10,905 bases of DNA from NCBI GenBank assembly GCA_902767175.1, contig CACXGH010000204.1:1-10905 (forward strand), written 5' to 3'. The stretch is from an uncultured Ruminococcus sp. (GTDB taxonomy: Bacteria; Bacillota; Clostridia; Oscillospirales; Acutalibacteraceae). Under the pieces are notes generated by a model. The model was not told the DNA's origin, searched no databases, and worked only from the letters and a program-made list of their open reading frames with translations. Shown in pieces: positions 6,200-10,905 of this stretch (the stretch's first letter is position 1; each line of letters opens with the position of its first letter). The position numbers and the translations under genes are program-made.

Positions 6200-7021
6200 T
6201 CATTTTCTTATCAATGCTCTTACCCAATAGTGTACGGTAAGGGTAAGCTCCTCTGTCGCTTCAAGCTGCTCCCGTTTTTCCCGGCGTATACGCCAGAAAT
6301 GCGGTGTCATCAGCAATAAAGCCCTCAGTTCACCGTTATTCAGAGTAAGCTTATATTTGTATTCCCTGCATTCAGCCTCATCAAAAAGCTCTCCGCAGGG
6401 AGCAGGATGCTTATGCTGTTCAAATACCTCATCGTATATAATGCTTTTCAGCTCAATTAGGTGTTCCGTTCCTACCGTAACCTCTACGGCACATCCCCCT
6501 TTTTTCAGCACTCTTGCATATTCATCGGGCAAAAACAGCGAGAACATCGCACACAGAACATCAACAGAGCCGTCACAAAGCGGCAGACGTGACGCAGTAG
6601 CCACAAGCCAGAGAATATTCCTGTCCCTTGAACAAGCCATTCTTGCTCCGTTCTTGGAAATATCTATGCCCACACAAGAGGCATTGCAGTATTTCCTGAA
6701 AAATGCTGTGTAATAGCCTTCTCCGCAGCCTATATCAGCGAGCACGGGAGAAGAAGAAGGAGAATATTTTTTTATTGTATCTGCGACCGTCCTGCATACA
6801 GGCTCATAGCTTCCGCTGTCAAGAAAGCTTCTTCTTGCTGAAAGCATTTCCTTTGTATCACCGGGACTGAGCGAATGCTTATTCTGAACAGGGAGAAGAT
6901 TGACATACCCCTGTCTTGCTTTGTCGAAGCTGTGTCCCTTTTTCAGGCAGAACAGTCTGTGTTCATCTTCCTGCAGTTCTTCACCGCAAACGGGACACAT
7001 AAGCCTTAACCCATTGTGCAT
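6200..7021 (-). CDS. rlmA: 23S rRNA (guanine-N1)-methyltransferase RlmA
   Basis: A 273-residue protein matching RlmA in length and layout. It transfers a methyl group from S-adenosylmethionine to N1 of a guanine in 23S rRNA helix 35, G745 in the RlmA(I) type or G748 in the RlmA(II)/TlrB type common in Gram-positives; the latter can alter sensitivity to tylosin-like macrolides. The N-terminal zinc finger is Cys9, Cys12, Cys25 and His30, followed by GHSFDKARQGYVNLL, a family signature. The methyltransferase domain has ADIGCGEGYY (95-104), GIDISKNG and the acidic LPLCDGSVDVL region. Start: ATG at 7021 behind GAGGTGAGG (7024-7032). It lies 18 bases after the SprT-like gene and 11 bases before the lipoprotein start. 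Which guanine is modified is inferred from taxonomy only. Confidence 0.93.
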   Translation of the reverse strand: MHNGLRLMCPVCGEELQEDEHRLFCLKKGHSFDKARQGYVNLLPVQNKHSLSPGDTKEMLSARRSFLDSGSYEPVCRTVADTIKKYSPSSSPVLADIGCGEGYYTAFFRKYCNASCVGIDISKNGARMACSRDRNILWLVATASRLPLCDGSVDVLCAMFSLFLPDEYARVLKKGGCAVEVTVGTEHLIELKSIIYDEVFEQHKHPAPCGELFDEAECREYKYKLTLNNGELRALLLMTPHFWRIRREKREQLEATEELTLTVHYWVRALIRK

Positions 7022-7039
7022 ATCCTCACCTCAATGAAG

Positions 7040-7549
7040 TCACTTTATTCTTTTCAGCTTTCCTCCGCATACACAGGTATATCTTGACGGGTTAGATATA
7101 ACTGCGGAAAGCTTCATGCGCTTTATTTGTGCGCCGCATTTCTGACACTCCACAATATAGTTGACTGCTCTTTCTCTCGGCTCATTAACAACGCCCATTT
7201 CTTCAGCGGAGTTTGTTCTTTTAATATTATAGCCGTATTTCCTGTTCATAATATCGGCATACTTCTTGAATACAGTGCCATGGTTTCCGCATTTCGGACA
7301 GGTATGTATAAGTTCATGTGCAATAGTCTGACAGCAGGCAATCTCAGGAGCATCTAATAAAATGGCAGAAAGCTCAATTAAAAAACCTTCCTGCCTTTTA
7401 ATACACATACCAAAGCGTGTTTTAGCTCTTGTATTCACTCTTATATGCGGATCTATTTTATTTGAAACAGGTATTCCTGCCGCCGCAGCCTGCTGTATTA
7501 CAGCTTTAAGAAGTTTATCAAAATCATTTTTGTGTGCAGTGCCGTTCAT
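7040..7549 (-). CDS. SprT-like zinc metalloprotease-domain protein
   Basis: A 169-residue protein with a SprT-like core. HELIH (78-82) is an HExxH zinc site, and the third ligand is probably His90 in NHGTVFKKYA, the usual HGxxF position. A C-terminal zinc ribbon follows: CQKC at 135-138 and CVCG with Cys159 and Cys161. An extra CPKC pair (Cys84, Cys87) sits inside the active-site helix region. SprT-domain proteins include the DNA-protein crosslink protease Spartan; bacterial members are poorly characterised, so the substrate is unknown. Start: ATG at 7549 with GAGGAT (7556-7561) overlapping the upstream stop; the in-frame TTG at 7570 lies before that site and is rejected. It is the third gene in the operon and probably translationally coupled to the ProX-like gene. 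Confidence 0.9.
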   Translation of the reverse strand: MNGTAHKNDFDKLLKAVIQQAAAAGIPVSNKIDPHIRVNTRAKTRFGMCIKRQEGFLIELSAILLDAPEIACCQTIAHELIHTCPKCGNHGTVFKKYADIMNRKYGYNIKRTNSAEEMGVVNEPRERAVNYIVECQKCGAQIKRMKLSAVISNPSRYTCVCGGKLKRIK

Positions 7550-7555
7550 CTGATT

Positions 7556-7561
7556 ATCCTC
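7556..7561 (-). promoter_or_regulatory. Ribosome binding site overlapping the upstream stop codon
   Basis: GAGGAT on the minus strand lies 6 bases before the ATG at 7549 and overlaps the TGA of the ProX-like gene (7560-7562). It fixes the SprT-like start and suggests translational coupling. Confidence 0.6.
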
Positions 7562-8102
7562 AAAGGTCAACTATTACAGGCTGAAAGCCAAGGAAAGGCA
7601 GCAGTCTGTTCATTATATCGTCTGTTTTGATTTTAAGGCTTGATGTATTAATACACGGGTGACAGCCGAAATACTCATTACTTAGCAGATCCCTGTCGAT
7701 AAGCAGCTTTACGAACTTATCCTTATCGTTCATAAGTCCCATAACACTGACGGAGCCTGGGGTAAGGCCAAGATACTCCTGCATTGCATCGGCATCTGCA
7801 AATGAAAGACGTGCGCTGTTTATCTGTGCAGACAGATCCTTCGTACGAAAGCCCTTATCAGAGGGCATTATCAGCAGATAGAAGCAGGTTTTCTGACGGT
7901 TGCAGAGAAAGAGATTCTTAGCGATATTGACACCAAGAGCCTTATCAATAACCTCACAATCCTCCATTGTATCCGCAGTGGGATGGTCTGCCCTTAAATA
8001 ACCTATACCAAGCTTTTCGAGCAGGTCATATACGGCGGTCTCCTTCGTGAGCCTTTCATCATCAGGTCTTTGATCATAAAGCTTGATATCATTGATTTCC
8101 AT
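7560..8102 (-). CDS. proX: Prolyl-tRNA deacylase ProX-like (YbaK/aaRS-associated domain)
   Basis: A 180-residue free-standing editing domain of the ProXp-ala/PrdX type. Such enzymes hydrolyse alanine wrongly attached to tRNA(Pro) and act in the cytoplasm as partners of prolyl-tRNA synthetase. Seen motifs are HPTADT at 40-45, the conserved Lys62 in AKNLFL, LGLTPGSVSVMGLMND (111-126) and FGCHPCINTSS (145-155), all in the family order. The DKGFRTKDL and NSARLSFAD segments also fit. Start: ATG at 8102 with AGAGGA (8111-8116) 8 bases upstream. It follows the Cof-type gene by 30 bases. The amino acid edited is inferred from family resemblance. Confidence 0.9.
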   Translation of the reverse strand: MEINDIKLYDQRPDDERLTKETAVYDLLEKLGIGYLRADHPTADTMEDCEVIDKALGVNIAKNLFLCNRQKTCFYLLIMPSDKGFRTKDLSAQINSARLSFADADAMQEYLGLTPGSVSVMGLMNDKDKFVKLLIDRDLLSNEYFGCHPCINTSSLKIKTDDIMNRLLPFLGFQPVIVDL

Positions 8103-8132
8103 TTAATCAGTCCTCTTACATAAATTATTATA

Positions 8133-8966
8133 TCACAGCATCGCAAGTGACGGAAAAACAGACCGTCCCATTTCGCTGAGAAGTACTGCTATACCGTCCT
8201 CATCATTGGAGCGTGCAACATAATCCGCAGACTGTTTTACTGTATCCGAAGCATTGGACATTGCAACGCCAAGACCGGCATATCTGAGCATGGAAATATC
8301 ATTAAATCCGTCACCGAATGCAATACATTCATCGACATTGAGAGACAATACTTTCAGCAGCCTGCCTAAAGACTGAGCTTTATCTATCTCCTTCGGAACT
8401 ATCTCAAGGAAGAACGGCTCTGATCTGAAAATACCAAGCTTATCGCCGTACTTATCGGCAAATAGCTTTTCAAGCTCAGCAATAACTTCAGGCTCTCCAT
8501 GAAGAAGACACTTTGTTATATCAAAGCTGACATAGCCTGCAAAGTCATCTGTTATGCTCATTTCCATTCTGTTTATTCTTGCTTCAAGCTCCGTATATTT
8601 ATTGATATGGTTTCCTGCAATTATCCTGTCTCCCTGATAGGTATTGATGCCTACAGGATAGTCCTTTATAATGCTGCATATTTCCGGTATATATTCAAGC
8701 GGGAGCTTATCCTGATATATAATTCTTCCGGTGGCACATTCGATAATACAGCCTCCGTTATAGGATAGAATATAGCCCCCGTACTGCTTTAGTCCGAGTA
8801 TTTTCGCATAAGGCAGTATGCCCTGTGTCGGTCTGCCTGAGGCGAGAACGACAATACCGCCGTTCTTCTGATATCTGATAAGCTGCTTTCGTGTCTTTTC
8901 GGTAATGATCTTCTTGGAATTAGTAAGCGTACCGTCAATATCCAGCGCAATTATCTTGAATAACAT
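8133..8966 (-). CDS. Cof-type HAD-IIB hydrolase
   Basis: A 277-residue Cof/YbjI-type sugar- or nucleotide-phosphate phosphatase of the HAD IIB class. Motif I is LDIDGTLT (Asp9 nucleophile, Asp11), motif II is ASGR with Ser43, motif III is Lys196 in EIDKAQSL, and motif IV is GDGFNDISML (Asp219, Asp223). The C2 cap lies between about 85 and 190, and the TAIL-like segment GLGVAMSNASDTVKQSADYV is characteristic of the family. Substrates of these enzymes overlap broadly (sugar phosphates, FMN, pyridoxal phosphate), so none is assigned. Start: ATG at 8966, with AGAGG about 12 to 13 bases upstream, a rather long spacing. It is the promoter-proximal gene of the five-gene minus-strand group. Confidence 0.93.
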   Translation of the reverse strand: MLFKIIALDIDGTLTNSKKIITEKTRKQLIRYQKNGGIVVLASGRPTQGILPYAKILGLKQYGGYILSYNGGCIIECATGRIIYQDKLPLEYIPEICSIIKDYPVGINTYQGDRIIAGNHINKYTELEARINRMEMSITDDFAGYVSFDITKCLLHGEPEVIAELEKLFADKYGDKLGIFRSEPFFLEIVPKEIDKAQSLGRLLKVLSLNVDECIAFGDGFNDISMLRYAGLGVAMSNASDTVKQSADYVARSNDEDGIAVLLSEMGRSVFPSLAML

Positions 8967-8991
8967 AAAAAGGATCAGACCTCTTTCCGAT

Positions 8992-8997
8992 ATTATA
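8992..8997 (-). promoter_or_regulatory. Possible -10 box for the minus-strand operon
   Basis: A perfect TATAAT on the minus strand about 25 bases before the Cof-type start. The bases 16-18 upstream do not resemble TTGACA, so this is weak evidence on its own. Confidence 0.3.
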
Positions 8998-9229
8998 TAT
9001 ATGTAAAACCTGCAGAGCCTTATTTATGCCATTTAATGGTTTATATACTTATAAATGACTATTTCTCTGTAGATTTGCACAATCTTATTTTAAAAAAATA
9101 TTCGGCTCCCGTCAATAGTATTTATGATGTATAATACCGGACTGAGAAAGATTTTTTTGTTGTATTCGGAAAAGAATTAAACAGATTATCGTCATATTAA
9201 ACAATTTTTAAAAAATAATAAAAAATATA

Positions 9230-9257
9230 TTGAAAAATTTCTCTTAAAGTGTATAAT
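9230..9257 (+). promoter_or_regulatory. Sigma-A promoter for the 9312-9956 lipoprotein
   Basis: TTGAAA (9230-9235) and TATAAT (9252-9257) with a 16-base spacer in a very AT-rich context. The leader of about 50 bases contains a small bulged stem, TATGGATC with TGATCATA (9270-9293), and then a GGAGG ribosome binding site (9299-9303). Confidence 0.75.
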
Positions 9258-9311
9258 TATAAGTAGTGTATATGGATCGAAAATGATCATAATATAACGG
9301 AGGTAAATGAT

Positions 9312-9956
9312 ATGAAACGCAGACTTGTAACTTCTATTTTTTTGGCTCTTACACTGGCAGTCAGCTCGGCTGTCCTCCTGACGGGATGTTCGGGTAAGTC
9401 ATATTATTATAAGAGCGAGAACGGCGGATGGATCAACATGGGCGAGATCACCGAAAGCAACGAAGATACCGACACAAATACAGACAGCAGCACAGAGGAA
9501 AGTTCTGCTACCGAAAGCCCGGCTGCAGAATCTTCTAAGGAAGAAGAAACTTCCAAGGAGGAAGAGCCTTCTAAGGAAGAAGAGCCTTCCAAGGAGGAAG
9601 AACCTTCTAAGGAAGAAGATCCTTCTAAAGAAGAAACACCTCTCGATGAGGACACTCTTGCCGTAATCAAGTTTGAAAAGCCTGATGATTGGAGCGATTC
9701 AGACCTGAGACTGAGAGTATTCGATGACAAATCAAATACAGCAGTACTTACAGGAACTGCTGACGGCAGCACCTTTGTATTCAACGTACCTAAAAAGGGT
9801 GATCAGGGCAACGAATTTGAAAGCCCGAGCATCATGTTCCAGTGTACAGCAGCAGGTTATGTCATTGAAACCGAAGAGGCAGCAATTGACGGCAGCAAGA
9901 CATACGGTGTCGGCGATCTTATCAAGAAAAGAAAGTATGCTCTCGTAGAGAAGTAA
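9312..9956 (+). CDS. Lipoprotein with tandem Ser-Lys-Glu repeat and C-terminal beta-type domain
   Basis: A 214-residue lipoprotein. Signal peptide 1-25 has KRR at 2-4 and a lipobox LLTGC with Cys26. Residues 27-74 are Ser/Thr/Glu-rich. Residues 75-110 are six tandem hexapeptides, SKEEET, SKEEEP three times, SKEEDP, SKEETP, probably an extended charged stalk. Residues about 116-214 look like one beta-rich domain beginning AVIKFEKPDDWSDSDLRLRVFDD and including STFVFNVP and SIMFQCTAAGY. The opening recalls starch-binding CBM25/26 modules, but this is a weak impression. Start: ATG at 9312 with GGAGG 8 bases before. It is a monocistronic unit with its own promoter and terminator. Function unknown; it probably displays a small binding domain on the cell surface. 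Confidence 0.85.
   Translation: MKRRLVTSIFLALTLAVSSAVLLTGCSGKSYYYKSENGGWINMGEITESNEDTDTNTDSSTEESSATESPAAESSKEEETSKEEEPSKEEEPSKEEEPSKEEDPSKEETPLDEDTLAVIKFEKPDDWSDSDLRLRVFDDKSNTAVLTGTADGSTFVFNVPKKGDQGNEFESPSIMFQCTAAGYVIETEEAAIDGSKTYGVGDLIKKRKYALVEK
9534..9641 (+). repeat. Coding tandem repeat, six 18-base units
   Basis: Six 18-base units encode SKEEEP-type hexapeptides (codons 75-110). Codon use alternates: the second and fourth units begin TCC AAG GAG GAA while the third and fifth begin TCT AAG GAA GAA. This suggests growth by duplication of a 36-base dimer. Confidence 0.93.
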
Positions 9957-9980
9957 TCCGAATTATTACATAATAAATAC

Positions 9981-10010
9981 AAGGGACACGGTTTATTCGT
10001 GTCCCTTTTT
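9981..10010 (+). terminator. Rho-independent terminator
   Basis: AAGGGACACG (9981-9990), a 7-base loop, CGTGTCCCTT (9998-10007), then further T residues. It ends the 9312-9956 lipoprotein transcript and separates it from the M23 gene. Confidence 0.92.
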
Positions 10011-10078
10011 GATTTTGTTTCTTTAAATTGTATTATTTGCATCATATCCGTAAATAATAAAAACGGAGGTGCATAACA

Positions 10079-10819
10079 ATGAAAACACATCGAAACGAAA
10101 CGACAGAAAAAAAGAAAAAGCAGAACGGAACAGGCTTTTATATAGCTCTTGCAGTCTGTATAGTTACAATAGCCGCAGCTGCATGGACTACTTATGGAAG
10201 TCTTGCAGGAGACGGAGCATTTGTAAGTGACGAAAGCTCCATATCCGAGCTAAAGGTAGAGAACGATGTAAGCGGTCAGAGTTATGAAAAAAGCGAGCCT
10301 GAAAGCAGCATAGCCGATGAGATCTCCGAGCAGTCAGAAGCAGCGGAAAGCTCAGTGCAGAGCAGTGGATCCGGATATGAGCCTGTTCAGACAAGCGAAA
10401 CAGCCGGGCAGAAGGTATTCATGCCTATAGAGAATGCGGAAACGATGAAAGGCTACAGCGGAAATAATCTTGTTTTTTCACGGACAACAACTGATTGGAG
10501 GACGCACAAAGGAATTGATATAAAAGCGGAGTCTGGCACGGCAGTAAGAGCCGTATCGGACGGAGTAATACAGTCAATAGAGAAAGACCCTAAATTCGGC
10601 AACATTATAGTAATAGAGCATGACGGCTACACTGCAAGATACTGCGGATTGACGGACAGTCCTGTTGTACAGGAGGGAGACCATATTGAGGCAGGCTCAG
10701 TCATAGGTTATATTGGTATTGTTCCCTGTGAACAGCTTGACGGCACACATCTTCACCTTGAAATCATTGTCGGCAACAGCTCAATTGACCCTATGCAGGC
10801 GCTTGTTTCTACAAAATAA
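10079..10819 (+). CDS. Membrane-anchored M23-family protein, SpoIIQ-like
   Basis: A 246-residue protein with a basic cytoplasmic N-terminus, one transmembrane helix at about 19-40, a Ser/Glu-rich linker to about 110 and a C-terminal LytM/M23 domain. Zinc ligands His143 and Asp147 (THKGID) and the HLH pair His224/His226 are present, so the metal site looks intact. The His of the common YxHL motif is replaced: the segment reads YCGL with Gly190. TTDWRTHKGIDI and the overall layout resemble SpoIIQ, which joins SpoIIIAH in the channel between forespore and mother cell, but a general cell-wall endopeptidase or LytM regulator is possible. Start: ATG at 10079 with GGAGGT (10065-10070). Upstream, TTGTAT (10028-10033) and TAAATA (10051-10056) are a weak promoter; no convincing sporulation sigma-factor site is seen. 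The inverted repeat copy begins 3 bases after the stop. Confidence 0.88.
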   Translation: MKTHRNETTEKKKKQNGTGFYIALAVCIVTIAAAAWTTYGSLAGDGAFVSDESSISELKVENDVSGQSYEKSEPESSIADEISEQSEAAESSVQSSGSGYEPVQTSETAGQKVFMPIENAETMKGYSGNNLVFSRTTTDWRTHKGIDIKAESGTAVRAVSDGVIQSIEKDPKFGNIIVIEHDGYTARYCGLTDSPVVQEGDHIEAGSVIGYIGIVPCEQLDGTHLHLEIIVGNSSIDPMQALVSTK

Positions 10820-10822
10820 TGC

Positions 10823-10905
10823 TATAACAAGCGTCGATGTCCCCCGAGTCTCGCCTGCCGGCTCGGTCGGTGCTTCTGCCTTCGGCAGAGGTGTCCACCG
10901 GACAC
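10823..10905 (-). repeat. Intergenic palindrome-rich repeat, copy 3 (inverted, cut by window edge)
   Basis: The reverse complement of the 3' half of copies 1 and 2. The 60-base core (10838-10897) is identical to theirs, and the end ATAACAAGCGTCG corresponds to CGACGTTTGTTAT with one change. Beyond the core it reads GTGTCCGGTGGACAC, so it retains the stem lost in copy 1 and is the long form at that point. The remainder lies outside the window. Confidence 0.9.

Larger units (their letters stand above)
8967..9311. other. AT-rich divergent intergenic spacer
   Basis: 345 bases between divergent genes. The right third holds a good plus-strand promoter (9230-9257). The left end has a minus-strand TATAAT. 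CCATTTAATGG (9029-9039) is a short palindrome, and an isolated TATAAT lies at 9130-9135 without a clear -35. No open reading frame with a ribosome binding site and no convincing small RNA or terminator are visible. Confidence 0.7.

Noticed and set aside
9534..9641. Short regular repeats as a CRISPR array
   Set aside because: The 18-base units are contiguous without spacers, keep the reading frame and encode hexapeptides.
9407..9784. Ser-rich minus-strand open frame opposite the lipoprotein gene
   Set aside because: It is the mirror of the SKEEEP repeat and acidic linker; it has no start signals and the plus-strand gene is clearly real.
10028..10064. Forespore sigma-factor promoter before the SpoIIQ-like gene
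   Set aside because: A -10-like AATAATA is present, but no properly spaced -35 match was found, so the call would rest on expectation from the gene name.

Overview
The window looks like chromosomal DNA from a low-to-moderate GC Gram-positive anaerobe of the class Clostridia, most likely a Ruminococcus-type member of the Oscillospiraceae. This is inferred from AGGAGG-type ribosome binding sites with occasional TTG starts, several Clostridia-style lipoproteins, a FabV enoyl reductase, QueH, and a SpoIIQ-like M23 protein. No rRNA, tRNA, CRISPR array or intact transposase gene is visible.

Layout. Positions 1-76 hold nested hairpins resembling the 3' end (right end/omegaRNA scaffold) of an IS200/IS605-type element whose body would lie left of the window. 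A plus-strand group follows: a doubly anchored surface protein of unknown function (202-2079), a HAD phosphatase of the Gph type (2091-2747) and the queuosine enzyme QueH (2910-3524), closed by a 14-bp perfect terminator hairpin. Convergent to it is fabV (minus, 3785-4957). fabV is bracketed by two directly repeated copies of a GC-rich, hairpin-dense intergenic repeat (3568-3738 and 5102-5340). A third copy, inverted, runs off the right edge (10823-10905).

From 8966 down to 5430 five minus-strand genes lie head to tail with gaps of 10-30 bases and form a probable operon: a Cof-type HAD hydrolase, a ProX-like Ala-tRNA(Pro) deacylase, a SprT-like zinc protein, the 23S rRNA methyltransferase RlmA, and a small lipoprotein. 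Two of the five (ProX, RlmA) act on the translation apparatus. A 345-base AT-rich divergent spacer follows, with a good sigma-A promoter for a lipoprotein carrying a tandem Ser-Lys-Glu-rich repeat (9312-9956, with its own terminator). The last gene is a membrane-anchored M23/SpoIIQ-like protein (10079-10819).

The most unusual content is not protein coding: the repeat family shares a 60-base core that is identical in all three copies, is packed with inverted repeats, has inverted arms of 11-12 bases, and occurs in a long (about 239 bp) and a short (about 171 bp, internally deleted) form. The unknown surface proteins and the possible IS605-type remnant at the left edge are the other points worth following up.
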